From the NCBI GenBank assembly GCA_016711705.1, contig JADJSK010000006.1, forward strand, positions 139,003 through 203,002: a stretch of DNA of 64,000 bases, given 5' to 3'. The position numbers were made by a program, and so were the translations under genes. Origin of the DNA: Candidatus Brachybacter algidus (GTDB taxonomy: Bacteria; Bacteroidota; Bacteroidia; Chitinophagales; Saprospiraceae). The notes under the pieces are model-generated. The model searched no databases, was not told the origin of the DNA, and worked only from the letters and a program-made list of their open reading frames with translations. Shown in pieces: positions 28,118-37,539 of this stretch. Every line of letters starts with the position of its first letter. Position 1 is the stretch's first letter.

Positions 28118-31100
28118 ATGAAAAAACGTTTCCTTTTTCTATTATTTTCAATATTTGCTTTGGGCAGTTTGAAAGCGCAACTACCAAATGGTTCGCAGGC
28201 TCCAGACTGGATTCTTACAGATTTGAATGGCAATACACACCATTTGCAGGAATATCTTGATGCCGGTAAAACGGTATATATAGATATGTTTGCTACCTGG
28301 TGCGGTCCTTGTTGGAATTATCACCAAACGCATACTTTGAAAAATCTTTACGAACAATATGGACCTGACGGAACTGATCAGGTTATGGTTTTTGGAATAG
28401 AATCAGATATATCCACTCCTACTAATTGTCTGTATGATCAGAACTGTCCTTCATCTCAAGGTGACTGGACAGCGGGTGTACCATATCCAATCATAGACAT
28501 AACGGCTACCAATGGACCTAACATGCCAAATAATTATGCCCTGAGTTATTATCCAACCATATATGGAATCTGTCCAAATGGTCAGATCACTGAAGTAAGT
28601 CAAGTGGGTCTCGCTACTTTGGTAAACTTTATGAATAACTGTCCTCAGCCTCCACCTTTGGCGATGAACTATCAAGTAACTGATATTCATTGTAGTCTAT
28701 CCGCTTCAGGTGCTATAAATCTTTCTGTTTTTGGGGGTAAATCACCTTATACGTACGCTTGGAGTACCGGTGCAACCACTCAAAATCTAAGTAACGTACC
28801 TACAGGTACATATTCTTGTTTGATCACAGATAGTAAAGGTGATCAAATTACGACAGGAAATATTACCGTTGACGGGCCGACCAGCCTTATTTCTATTGCC
28901 AGCCAGGAGGCTATACAATCTACTTGCGAGCAATCTAATGGTAGTGTAAGCGTTTCTGCTACAGGAGGCGATCCCGGTTATACCTATTCATGGAGTAATG
29001 GAGCTTCCACGCCAAGTATAAATAATCTATTCGCGGGCACCTATTCTGTCAATATTGTTGATGCTGAAGGATGCAGTGTTTCTGCATCATTAGAGGTTTA
29101 TAATATTCCTTCTCCAACTGTACTGATTTCTGACAATGGCCAACAACTAAGCTGTACCAACCCTAGTTTGGTTATTAGCTCTGCAGGTTCTTCTACTGGG
29201 ACTGAATATACATATAGTTGGACCACTTCAAATGGTTTGATTATTTCAGATCCATTATTGACAAATATTACAGTAGGCGCGCCGGGACTTTATGTATTAA
29301 CTATATATAATACATCATTAGGTTGCTTTAATGCCAACTTTATACAGATCAACGGTGCTGTAGGACTTCCGATAGCTAATGCAGGTAGCAATGAATATCT
29401 GCCGTGCAGCGGTGGTGAAGTTTCATTGAGCGGCAGTGCTTCCTCTACAGGAAACAACTACACTTACCTATGGACCACTACAGATGGAAATATTCTTACA
29501 GATCCTACTGCTGTAAACATCGATGTAGATCAGTCAGGCACTTATGTGCTGCATGTGACAAATACTACAAATGGCTGTGTGGCTTCAGATGAAACAGTTG
29601 TAGAAGTGGATAATAACGTGAATGTAACCTCTAGCGTTTCTCAGATCCAGTGTAATGGTGCCGCTAATGGCAGTATCACTATCAATGAAACAAACTATAA
29701 TTATACCTGGTCGAATGGAGCTACAACTTCATCTATTGAAGGGCTTTCTGTAGGCTCATACCAGGTAACTATCACTAATAATGCCGGATGTGTTTCTACG
29801 CAATCTTTCAGCATTACTCAGCCGGTAGTGCTTACTTCTACTTTTAGTGGAACGGAGGCTACAAGTGCTAACAGTAATGACGGAACGATTACTGCCAATC
29901 CTTCTGGTGGCACAGGACCATATACTTATGTTTGGTCTTCAGGACAAACGACTAAAAAGATCACAGGGTTATCACCGGGTTCCTATTCTGTCATCATCAC
30001 TGATGCTCATGGATGTTCTACTCAAGGTGCATATGCTATAAATGTTCAAGGATGTACACTTAGTGCTGCGCCATCAGTAACAAATGCCAGCTGTTATGGC
30101 GCTCAGACCGCTTCCGTAACACTTGATCTTTCAAATGTAACCGGTACGCCAAGCATTCTTTGGAACACAGGTGCAACTTCTGCCACGCTTGAAGATGTAA
30201 GTGCAGGATCATATTCTGCTACTATTCAGGATGAAGCGGGATGTTTGACAGTAGTTAATGTCATTATTTCTCAACCTGACGAAATTGCTTTGTCTGCGAT
30301 TTCATCTAATGGACCTCAATGTCCTCAGGACGAAACAGGTACAATAGAAATAACTGCAGAAGGTGGTTCTGGAACATTTACATATCTATGGAATAATGGA
30401 TCTACAGAAAGTTCTATTGACGGTCTGTCCGCAGGGATTTATACGGTAGCGATCACTGATGGTTCAGGCTGTAGTACTTCAAAAGAAATTAATCTAAAGT
30501 CTCAGGATACAGAAAAGCCTTCGCTTAAATTAAAAACTACAGAAATAGCTATCGAAGCTAATGGAATAGCATTGCTTGACTTCCCTAAAATTGATGATGG
30601 AAGTTCAGACAATTGTTCAGACTTTACCGTAACAATGGTTCCTTCTGAGTTTGATTGTAGTTCTCTTGGCGTTCAATCAGTAGAAGTAACACTCATAGAT
30701 GGAAGTGGCAATAAAACTATTAAAACAGTTGATGTGACTGTAATAGACAATACTGCTCCTAGCTGGAACAATTGTCCTTCAGGTGAATTCCTTGCAAATA
30801 GCTGTAGCGGTTTGGTTGATTTGGATCTATCTTATAATGATAATTGTACAGAAGTGCTTTTTGAGCAGATCAAAGGGTTGGCTCTTGATGTAGAGTTTCC
30901 ACTTGGAAACACGTCTCAGGAATATGTCATAATTGATGCCTCTGGCAATCAAAACACTTGTGCATTCAATGTTCACCGTGATCTGGAATTGCAATTGAAC
31001 GCTACACACAAAAATTCTTCTTGTAACTTACTTGGTTCTATTGAGGTCACTCCTGATGGTGGTTCTAACCCTATCAGTTATGAATGGGAGAATGGATATG

Positions 31101-31705
31101 ATGGATCAAAACAAGATGTTCAGCCTGGTACTTACTTAATCATAGTGACCGACGGTTCAGGATGTGCTAAGGAAACTTCGATCACGATCGATGGACCTTA
31201 TGTATATTCAGTAGAGAACTCAGAAGTTGTAACACCTCAGTTAGGAAGTAATGATGGATCTATTGGTATAGAATTGAATGGTCCTTCTGATGATCTTACT
31301 TTCGCATGGACTAAAGATGGCGTGGCTTTCGCATCTACAGAAGATATTTCTGATCTGGAGTCGGGTATTTATGTGCTTAATATCTCAGATGCAAATGGAT
31401 GTACTTTTGGACCATATACTTACGACCTTACACCTTCAAGTGTTTATGATGCGAATTTCACTTCTAAACTTAGTGTATATCCTAATCCAACGGCTGATGT
31501 CTTAACTGTCAAATATGATGGCAAAGAAAGTCAAATGTTTGTTCAGATTATCGATGTACTAGGAAGAAGAGTATCAATGAACAATTTGAACCTTGTAGGT
31601 GGAAAAGTTCAGATATCTACTCAATCTCTAAGCAATGGTACTTATAGAATGATCTTCGATAATGGCTCTAAAGTCGCTGTTAAACAATTTGTAGTTATTA
31701 AATAA
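28118..31705 (+). CDS. Redoxin-domain SprB-repeat surface protein with T9SS signal
   Basis: An 1195-residue secreted protein. After the signal peptide (residues 1-20) comes a thioredoxin-like domain (about 22-185) with MFATWCGPCWNYH; Cys62 and Cys65 form the CxxC active site. Then come many SprB-type repeats of about 70-90 residues (YAWSTGATTQNLSNVPTGTY, YSWSNGASTPSINNLFAGTY and so on), a region with two HYR-like segments (DNCSDFTVTMVP, DNTAPSWNNCPSG), further SprB repeats, and a type A T9SS sorting domain (SVYPNPTADVLTVKYDG). A redox-active adhesin on the cell surface is the likely result. It is followed by a strong terminator. Confidence 0.9.
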   Translation: MKKRFLFLLFSIFALGSLKAQLPNGSQAPDWILTDLNGNTHHLQEYLDAGKTVYIDMFATWCGPCWNYHQTHTLKNLYEQYGPDGTDQVMVFGIESDISTPTNCLYDQNCPSSQGDWTAGVPYPIIDITATNGPNMPNNYALSYYPTIYGICPNGQITEVSQVGLATLVNFMNNCPQPPPLAMNYQVTDIHCSLSASGAINLSVFGGKSPYTYAWSTGATTQNLSNVPTGTYSCLITDSKGDQITTGNITVDGPTSLISIASQEAIQSTCEQSNGSVSVSATGGDPGYTYSWSNGASTPSINNLFAGTYSVNIVDAEGCSVSASLEVYNIPSPTVLISDNGQQLSCTNPSLVISSAGSSTGTEYTYSWTTSNGLIISDPLLTNITVGAPGLYVLTIYNTSLGCFNANFIQINGAVGLPIANAGSNEYLPCSGGEVSLSGSASSTGNNYTYLWTTTDGNILTDPTAVNIDVDQSGTYVLHVTNTTNGCVASDETVVEVDNNVNVTSSVSQIQCNGAANGSITINETNYNYTWSNGATTSSIEGLSVGSYQVTITNNAGCVSTQSFSITQPVVLTSTFSGTEATSANSNDGTITANPSGGTGPYTYVWSSGQTTKKITGLSPGSYSVIITDAHGCSTQGAYAINVQGCTLSAAPSVTNASCYGAQTASVTLDLSNVTGTPSILWNTGATSATLEDVSAGSYSATIQDEAGCLTVVNVIISQPDEIALSAISSNGPQCPQDETGTIEITAEGGSGTFTYLWNNGSTESSIDGLSAGIYTVAITDGSGCSTSKEINLKSQDTEKPSLKLKTTEIAIEANGIALLDFPKIDDGSSDNCSDFTVTMVPSEFDCSSLGVQSVEVTLIDGSGNKTIKTVDVTVIDNTAPSWNNCPSGEFLANSCSGLVDLDLSYNDNCTEVLFEQIKGLALDVEFPLGNTSQEYVIIDASGNQNTCAFNVHRDLELQLNATHKNSSCNLLGSIEVTPDGGSNPISYEWENGYDGSKQDVQPGTYLIIVTDGSGCAKETSITIDGPYVYSVENSEVVTPQLGSNDGSIGIELNGPSDDLTFAWTKDGVAFASTEDISDLESGIYVLNISDANGCTFGPYTYDLTPSSVYDANFTSKLSVYPNPTADVLTVKYDGKESQMFVQIIDVLGRRVSMNNLNLVGGKVQISTQSLSNGTYRMIFDNGSKVAVKQFVVIK

Positions 31706-31728
31706 TTTTTTATATTAGATGTATTATA

Positions 31729-31760
31729 AAAACTCCCGGCTCAAACCGGGAGTTTTTTTT
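31729..31760 (+). terminator. Rho-independent terminator after the adhesin gene
   Basis: A perfect 8-bp stem (ACTCCCGG with CCGGGAGT) closes a six-base loop and is followed by T8. It lies about 25 bp past the adhesin stop codon. Confidence 0.92.
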
Positions 31761-31783
31761 ATTGTACAAAATGAATAAACAAT

Positions 31784-32278
31784 ATGATTGAAAAACCTGA
31801 TTTTATAACCTTAAGCACCATTGCTAACAGTCCGGAAGGTACGATTGAAGATAATTCAAATCTCTACTTTCCTTTTTTAGAATTGGACGAATGGGTATTT
31901 ATTATTCCGGCTGCTGCAGATATAGATCAATGGCATCCATCAATCATTAATTTTGAAGGAAACACTTGGGTACTTTTGTTTACCGATAGCACTATGGCAC
32001 ATAATTTCGCTAAATTGAATCCAGAGGAGTTCTTGAGTAAGGACGGATCCATTCTTTACATCCCATTAAAGGTAAAAGATGCCCTTCACATGATATATGA
32101 TCTTCATGCAAAGGGGCTATTTGGTATGCAAATCAACTACGGACTTCCTGGCTTCTATATACCCATCTCCAGTATGCCCAACGTAATTGACTATTTGCTG
32201 AGAACAAAAACTGTTCTTTCGGCGATGGAATTGCCGGATTTATTCGCACTGAGTGTGCTACCGAATAAGCCAATTTAG
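31784..32278 (+). CDS. Uncharacterised protein, possibly SseB-like
   Basis: A 164-residue soluble protein with no signal peptide. It has VLLFTDSTMAHNFA in the middle and FGMQINYGLPGFYIPIS near the end; these resemble the SseB N-terminal domain, but the match is weak. It follows the adhesin terminator by 24 bp and so needs its own promoter. A heptamer-like repeat (GAATTGA units) begins at its stop codon. Confidence 0.5.
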   Translation: MIEKPDFITLSTIANSPEGTIEDNSNLYFPFLELDEWVFIIPAAADIDQWHPSIINFEGNTWVLLFTDSTMAHNFAKLNPEEFLSKDGSILYIPLKVKDALHMIYDLHAKGLFGMQINYGLPGFYIPISSMPNVIDYLLRTKTVLSAMELPDLFALSVLPNKPI

Positions 32279-32447
32279 GAATTGAAAATTGAGAATTGAA
32301 AATTTGGTAAAGGATGTAGAGAAATAATGATAGCTGATGGCCAATCACTTAAATTTTATGACCCGTAGCTTATTATATTTGGAAAACATTCGCAGTTCAT
32401 GGAACTTGCTATTACTCATTACTCTTCACTTATAACTCATCACTTAT
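32278..32447. repeat. Heptamer-like repeats between convergent genes
   Basis: 32278-32307 is a chain of GAATTGA/AAATTGA units and 32411-32447 a chain of ATTACTC-like units (ATTACTC, TTCACTT, ATAACTC, ATCACTT). Both have a period of seven. The second runs into the end of the FkbM-type gene. Confidence 0.7.
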
Positions 32448-33237
32448 ATGCATAAATATTCAAAAGTAGATCCATGCCCATCATTGTTTTCCTTTCAATA
32501 AATGGATATTTTGATGTAAATGCCTCCGTAATATGATACCTGAAACCACTAACTTTGAGAATGTTAAGAAGCTCTCCTAATTGTTGAGTCTTATCATCCA
32601 TCGAATGATATTCAATAAAGATGTTTTGTGCTTTATGGAGTTGACCCGCACAATCTTTGATCACATCATACTCTGCACCTTCTATATCTATCTTAAGAAA
32701 ATCAATGACATCGAATTCTTCAAGAAGTGATTTGAGTCGAACCGATGGAATCTTAATAATATTATCATGAGAGGATTTGTCTTGTGTAATCATGCCTGAC
32801 GCACCACCTTCTATTTGAAATTCGATAAATCCATCTTGTGTCCAAATTGCTTTAGGATGGATGTCAATATCAGTCAAGTCAAATTCATTAATATTGTGAG
32901 TCAAAATCTCGCAAATTTGTGGATCAGCCTCAAAAGCAATGATCTTTGCTTTTGGATATTTTTGTTTAAAATACAAGACTGAAAGACCGATATTAGAGCC
33001 ACAATCTATGATAAGCGGTGAGTTATTCTTAGAAACAAATTTATATATTTCATCTACAAACATTTCCTGATATACACCGAGGAAGGAACCTGAATCTGGA
33101 ACTTTGATCTTTTTGCCAAAGAAATTTAATTCAAATGGTTGGTATCGCTGCATCTTGTGCAGTTTGTATTTGTCATACAATCCAATTCCTCTGGCTTTGA
33201 AATAGCGGATATGTTTATCAAGATTTTTTAATTGCAT
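32440..33237 (-). CDS. FkbM-family methyltransferase
   Basis: A 265-residue protein with a class I SAM-binding fold: IIDCGSNIGLSVLYFKQKYP (motif I), IIAFEADPQICEIL (motif II) and FLKIDIEGAEYDVIKDC (the FkbM post-IV motif). FkbM enzymes O-methylate sugars or polyketides; the acceptor cannot be told here. No glycan cluster surrounds it. The stop codon lies next to heptamer repeats. Confidence 0.88.
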   Translation of the reverse strand: MQLKNLDKHIRYFKARGIGLYDKYKLHKMQRYQPFELNFFGKKIKVPDSGSFLGVYQEMFVDEIYKFVSKNNSPLIIDCGSNIGLSVLYFKQKYPKAKIIAFEADPQICEILTHNINEFDLTDIDIHPKAIWTQDGFIEFQIEGGASGMITQDKSSHDNIIKIPSVRLKSLLEEFDVIDFLKIDIEGAEYDVIKDCAGQLHKAQNIFIEYHSMDDKTQQLGELLNILKVSGFRYHITEAFTSKYPFIERKTMMGMDLLLNIYAYK

Positions 33238-33600
33238 TGCTGTTTCATAATATTTTCAACCTTATAACGCAAAGGTATTAAAAATTCAGCTGCTTCCTGT
33301 TTATCTATAATCAAGCCTGACTTCCTTTTGGCCGAAAGATCTTTTAAGCAGATTTTATTTTAAGATCTATTGGATACATTCACTGAACGCAACCATAGGA
33401 GATTTCCCGCCGTCTCAGTATTTTGTCTGGCAAGCTTCTAATTTCTAATTTTTAACTTCTAATTTATAATTGAGTAATTGCAATACTTATAAAGCTTTCT
33501 TTCATTTACTGCAAATTGAATTATTATCTTATTTATAAGATCAGCAAAACATAGATTGAATTTCCTCATTCTTGAGATCATTTCCAGTGATATTATGTTT
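33238..33600. other. Intergenic region with two short repeats
   Basis: A 36-bp sequence beginning CCCGCCGT and ending CAAGCTTCTAA at 33406-33441 recurs in similar form at 49247-49282. It runs straight into a TTCTAAT heptamer array (33436-33471). No gene was found. Confidence 0.6.
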
Positions 33601-33608
33601 TATCTTTG
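33601..33608 (+). promoter_or_regulatory. TATCTTTG -7 element of the hydrolase gene
   Basis: TATCTTTG matches the Bacteroidota -7 consensus. Transcription would start about 33615, only some 14 bases before the ATC codon at 33629. This argues that the hydrolase starts near 33629 and not at the GTG at 33749. No good -33 TTG was seen at 19-20 bases. Confidence 0.45.
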
Positions 33609-33628
33609 TTGAATAAAAATAGAAAGCC

Positions 33629-34405
33629 ATCGATTTAGTATATAAACATTACGGAGAGACAGGGCCTGACATAGTCATTCTTCATGGACTGTTCGGCACT
33701 TTAGATAATTGGCAAACGATTGCGCGGAAGCTTGGCGAGCATTATAGGGTGACAGCATTTGACCTGCGCAATCATGGTCGTTCACCTCACAGCAATACCT
33801 TCAATGTGTCTATAATGGCTTCTGATGTCTATGAGATGTTTGGGCCTTTAGGAATTGGTTCTGCGGTCATTATAGGCCATTCAATGGGTGCGAAAGTGGC
33901 GATGTATTTTGCATTGGCATATCCGGCAGTAACAGATGGATTAATCTCAATGGATATGGCACCGAAAGAATATAAAAGGGGACATGACGACATATTTGAT
34001 GCTTTAGAAGGTGTCGATCTGGACTCAATGTCTACACGTTCAGAAGTAGAGCAGGCATTATCTTCTACTATTAAAGAGGATGGCACCATACAGTTTTTAA
34101 TGAAAAATCTTTCGCGTAACAGTGAAGGGGAAGGATTTCATTGGAAGATGAACCTTCCTGTGCTTAAGAAGAATTATGATGAGATTACTTATGAAGTAAA
34201 GTCGGATACACCTTATTATGGACCAGCTTTGTTCCTGAGAGGTGGAAAGAGTAAATATGTCAAAAATGAAGATATGGCATATATTAAAGCATTGTATCCT
34301 TATGCACATTTAGAAACTTTGGAGGACGCCGGGCATTGGTTACACGCCGATAAGCCGATAGAGACTTATGAGGCCATTGTAAGATTTATGGAGGAGATTG
34401 ACTAA
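33629..34405 (+). CDS. Alpha/beta hydrolase lacking a standard start codon
   Basis: The frame is open from 33629 and codes for about 258 residues. The first ATG/GTG/TTG is the GTG at 33749, but starting there removes the oxyanion segment VILHGLFGTLDNWQTIARKLG that family members need. The frame upstream begins with ATC GAT TTA (IDLVYKHYGETGPD), where relatives begin with Met. The nucleophile GHSMGAK and the catalytic His in DAGHWLHADKP are present. It resembles YbfF-type esterases. Either an AUC start is used or the start codon has mutated. Confidence 0.75.
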   Translation: MDLVYKHYGETGPDIVILHGLFGTLDNWQTIARKLGEHYRVTAFDLRNHGRSPHSNTFNVSIMASDVYEMFGPLGIGSAVIIGHSMGAKVAMYFALAYPAVTDGLISMDMAPKEYKRGHDDIFDALEGVDLDSMSTRSEVEQALSSTIKEDGTIQFLMKNLSRNSEGEGFHWKMNLPVLKKNYDEITYEVKSDTPYYGPALFLRGGKSKYVKNEDMAYIKALYPYAHLETLEDAGHWLHADKPIETYEAIVRFMEEID

Positions 34406-34683
34406 TTGATCTACAAAGCTGTTGTCAAATCAATAGAACAAAGAGAAGTTTGATTGTGTCCTAATTTTTTTTTTTAGACAATAATTATCAAAACAGTCAA
34501 AGTTAGGAGCTCCGATGGTTTTAATCCAGAGAAGTACGATAATCAGAAATTTAAGTCGCGCCGAACCAAACTTAGGCTTCTAAATAGTATTCCATAATTA
34601 AGAAACATCCTTCTAATGAAATTTTGAATGAAATTTAAAGGAAGGTGATCTTTAATCATCCCCGATTTTACATCCTTTCTTGC
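34406..34683. other. Intergenic region
   Basis: About 280 bp, AT-rich. TATATTTG at 34684-34691, just beyond this stretch, could be the -7 element of paaG. No gene or repeat was recognised. Confidence 0.4.
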
Positions 34684-34714
34684 TATATTTGCCCGAAATA
34701 ACCTTATTTTATTT

Positions 34715-35494
34715 ATGTCTTATCAATTTATAAATTTTAACATCCAGGACCACATTGCCAGGATTATTTTTAATCGACCTGAAGTTTACAATTCTATTCA
34801 TCAGGCAATGGCTTTTGAGATACAGAATGCGCTTGAACTATGTAAATCGCATGAGGTAAGATGTGTGGTTGTCCAGGGTTCAGGAAAAGCTTTTTGTGCA
34901 GGACAAGACTTGAAGGAGGTCGTCGATCCAAATGGTCCACGCCTGCAGGACATCGTTCGTGAACATTATAATCCAATAATCAAAGCAATCAGGTCATTAG
35001 ACAAACCTGTGATTTGTGCAGTCAATGGCGTGGCTGCTGGCGCGGGGGCTAATATCGCTCTTTCTGGAGACATCGTTGTAGCTACACAAAGTGCCTCATT
35101 TGTCCAGGCCTTTTCTAAAATTGGTCTGATTCCTGACAGCGGCGGAACATTCTTTTTACCACGCCTCATAGGATGGAACAGAGCTTCGGCACTTATGATG
35201 ACAGGAGACAAGGTTATGGCAGCAGACGCCCTGCAGATGGGCATGTTATATAAAGTATATGAAGATAGTGACTTTGATAACTGTGTTAATGCCCTGGCAT
35301 CAAAAATGGCCGAAATGCCTACCTATGGCCTTGCTTTAACTAAACAAGCTTTAAACAATTCATTGACTTCAGACTTAAATAGGCAGCTATCTATCGAGGA
35401 GGAGCTGCAGACTCTTGCCGGACAATCCTACGATTATAACGAAGGTGTGGACTCATTTTTACAAAAGCGTCCACCTTCTTTTAAGGGAAAATAA
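34715..35494 (+). CDS. paaG: PaaG-like enoyl-CoA isomerase/hydratase
   Basis: A 259-residue crotonase-fold enzyme. It aligns well with E. coli PaaG, the isomerase of epoxidised phenylacetyl-CoA: GKAFCAGQDL in the first oxyanion loop, VICAVNGVAAGAGANIAL in the second, FSKIGLIPDSGGTFFLPRL around the catalytic Asp, and the ending SFLQKRPPSFKGK. No paaABCDE genes are in the window, so a role in phenylacetate breakdown or in general beta-oxidation cannot be separated. Next comes a 3-hydroxyacyl-CoA dehydrogenase gene 58 bp downstream. Confidence 0.85.
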   Translation: MSYQFINFNIQDHIARIIFNRPEVYNSIHQAMAFEIQNALELCKSHEVRCVVVQGSGKAFCAGQDLKEVVDPNGPRLQDIVREHYNPIIKAIRSLDKPVICAVNGVAAGAGANIALSGDIVVATQSASFVQAFSKIGLIPDSGGTFFLPRLIGWNRASALMMTGDKVMAADALQMGMLYKVYEDSDFDNCVNALASKMAEMPTYGLALTKQALNNSLTSDLNRQLSIEEELQTLAGQSYDYNEGVDSFLQKRPPSFKGK

Positions 35495-35552
35495 CTAGCG
35501 TTAAATTGTATTTTCAAGGAATATTTGTAAGTATTTAACAGAAAAATTGATA

Positions 35553-36689
35553 ATGACGATAAATAAAGTTGCAATAATAGGAGCAGGGGCGATGGGCACA
35601 GGCATAGGGCAAGTGGCGGCATCCAATGGTTGTGAAGTCATATTTTTTGATGTAATCCAAGAGACGCTCCTACACTCACAACAATCGCTTTCATTTACGA
35701 TGCAATCCTTGATTGTGAAAAACAAAATAAGTGCTGAAGACTCTGAAGCACTCTTGAAAAGATGCACATGGACGGGTGAAATGGCAGACATCGCTCAGGT
35801 AGATTTGGTCATCGAAGCTGTCATCGAAGACGTTCAGGTAAAACGTTCTATTCTGAATGATGTAGGAAGTATTGTTAACGAAGATTGCATAGTCACCAGC
35901 AATACCAGCTCTCTCAGTGTGACCAGGCTTGCCTCTGTATTAAAACATCCTGATCGCTTTGCGGGGCTTCATTTCTTTAACCCGGCTCCAGTTATGAAAT
36001 TGGTAGAGGTGATTCCTGCATTACAAACTAGCCCAAACGTTTTGTCTATATTGATAAGTTTGATGGAACAATGGGGAAAGAGCCCTGCTGTAGCTCGTGA
36101 TACTCCGGGTTTTATCGTTAATAAAGTAGCAAGACCTTTTTATGGAGAAGCATTGCGCATCTTTGATGAGGGATTGGCTGGTTGCAAGTTGATCGATGAA
36201 GCTATGAAAGAAATAGGTGGTTTTAAAATGGGGCCTTTTGAATTGATGGACTTTATTGGACATGATGTTAACTACAGGGTAACTGAGTCTGTATACAATG
36301 CCATGTATCAGGATGCCAGATATAGGCCCTCACTCACTCAGCGTTCACTGATGGATGCGGGTTGGTTAGGCCGAAAGTCAGGTAAAGGATTTTATACACA
36401 TCCTGAATTGGAAGAAACGATGCCTAAAAGAGCTATTCTTACCAAACAAGGTATATTCGATCGTATCATGGCCATGCTCATTAATGAAGCAGTAGAGACT
36501 GTATATATGAATGTTTGCACTGAGGATGATCTTGACAAAGCCATGACCTTGGGCACTAATTACCCCAAAGGCCTGATGGCTTGGGGAAGAGAGATCGGCT
36601 TTGAAACTATCAATAGGAGGATCAAAGCCCTTTATGAGAACTATCTTGAAGACAGATACCGTCCAAGTGCATACTTTCAGGCCCTATGA
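35553..36689 (+). CDS. paaH: 3-hydroxyacyl-CoA dehydrogenase (PaaH-like)
   Basis: About 378 residues from the ATG at 35553 (the frame also has a TTG at 35547). The N-terminal Rossmann domain starts VAIIGAGAMGTGIGQVAA; the catalytic region FAGLHFFNPAPVMKLVEVI is followed by the substrate-binding DTPGFIVNKVARPFY. A C-terminal dimerisation half is present, with a second shorter repeat. It oxidises 3-hydroxyacyl-CoA with NAD. It overlaps the TauE gene by 4 bases. Confidence 0.88.
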   Translation: MTINKVAIIGAGAMGTGIGQVAASNGCEVIFFDVIQETLLHSQQSLSFTMQSLIVKNKISAEDSEALLKRCTWTGEMADIAQVDLVIEAVIEDVQVKRSILNDVGSIVNEDCIVTSNTSSLSVTRLASVLKHPDRFAGLHFFNPAPVMKLVEVIPALQTSPNVLSILISLMEQWGKSPAVARDTPGFIVNKVARPFYGEALRIFDEGLAGCKLIDEAMKEIGGFKMGPFELMDFIGHDVNYRVTESVYNAMYQDARYRPSLTQRSLMDAGWLGRKSGKGFYTHPELEETMPKRAILTKQGIFDRIMAMLINEAVETVYMNVCTEDDLDKAMTLGTNYPKGLMAWGREIGFETINRRIKALYENYLEDRYRPSAYFQAL

Positions 36690-37492
36690 TCACTGATATA
36701 CTTGGATATATAGGAGCATTCCTGATGGGTATCTCACTCGGAGTGATCGGAGGGGGAGGCTCTATTTTTTCTGTTCCTATCTTAGTTTATATTTTTGGAG
36801 TAAATCCCGTGATCGCTACTGCTTATTCTCTTTTTATTGTTGGTCTAACCAGCCTTTCCGGTTCCATTAATCATATCCGATTAGGCAATATCAACTGGAA
36901 GGCTGTGTTTTTCTTTGGGATACCTTCTATTACCACGGTCTTTATCACCAGAACACTTTTAATACCTTTAATCCCGGATCCCGTTTTTGTCGGTACGGCA
37001 ATGCAGGTGCCAAAACCTACTTTTTTTCTTTTAATTTTCGCAGGGTTCATGTTGGCTGCATCTTTTGCAATGATGCGTAAAAGTCAAATTCAAAAAACAG
37101 AAGATACTAAGCTAAATTTCTTTAAAATCACAATGGCAGGGTTCTTTGAGGGCTCTCTGACCGGCCTTGTAGGAGCTGGAGGCGGATTTCTTATTATTCC
37201 GGCACTTGTACTGCTAGGAAAGGTAGAAATGAGAAAGGCAATTGGTTCATCCCTCATTATTATTGCAGTGAAATCGTTAATGGGATTCATGGGTGACCTA
37301 CACAACGACGTGGTGATCGATTGGAAACTGTTGGTTACATTTGCTAGTGTTGCTATTGTAGGCATCATGCTTGGCAGTACTTTTTCTACAAAAATAAGTA
37401 ATGAAAAACTCAAACCCATCTTTGGATATTTTGTACTGGTCATGGCCATAACAATATTGTTTAAAGAACTATTTTTGAAATATTTTATTTAA
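36686..37492 (+). CDS. TauE/SafE-family sulfite exporter
   Basis: A 268-residue protein with about eight membrane segments in two repeats, starting ILGYIGAFLMGISLGVIGGGGSIFSVP and, at the second repeat, GLVGAGGGFLIIPALVLLG. Both Gly-rich repeat starts are family hallmarks. It exports sulfite or organosulfonate anions. The next gene encodes a persulfide dioxygenase-like protein whose product is sulfite, so the two probably work together. Start overlaps the preceding stop (ATGA). Confidence 0.9.
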   Translation: MITDILGYIGAFLMGISLGVIGGGGSIFSVPILVYIFGVNPVIATAYSLFIVGLTSLSGSINHIRLGNINWKAVFFFGIPSITTVFITRTLLIPLIPDPVFVGTAMQVPKPTFFLLIFAGFMLAASFAMMRKSQIQKTEDTKLNFFKITMAGFFEGSLTGLVGAGGGFLIIPALVLLGKVEMRKAIGSSLIIIAVKSLMGFMGDLHNDVVIDWKLLVTFASVAIVGIMLGSTFSTKISNEKLKPIFGYFVLVMAITILFKELFLKYFI

Positions 37493-37539
37493 TCGATATT
37501 CTATGTTAAAACACATCGAATATTAAAAGAGCATCGCAA

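Noticed and set aside
33749..34405. Hydrolase starting at GTG 33749
   Set aside because: This start removes the oxyanion loop and places the start far from the -7 element; the gene is taken from 33629 instead.
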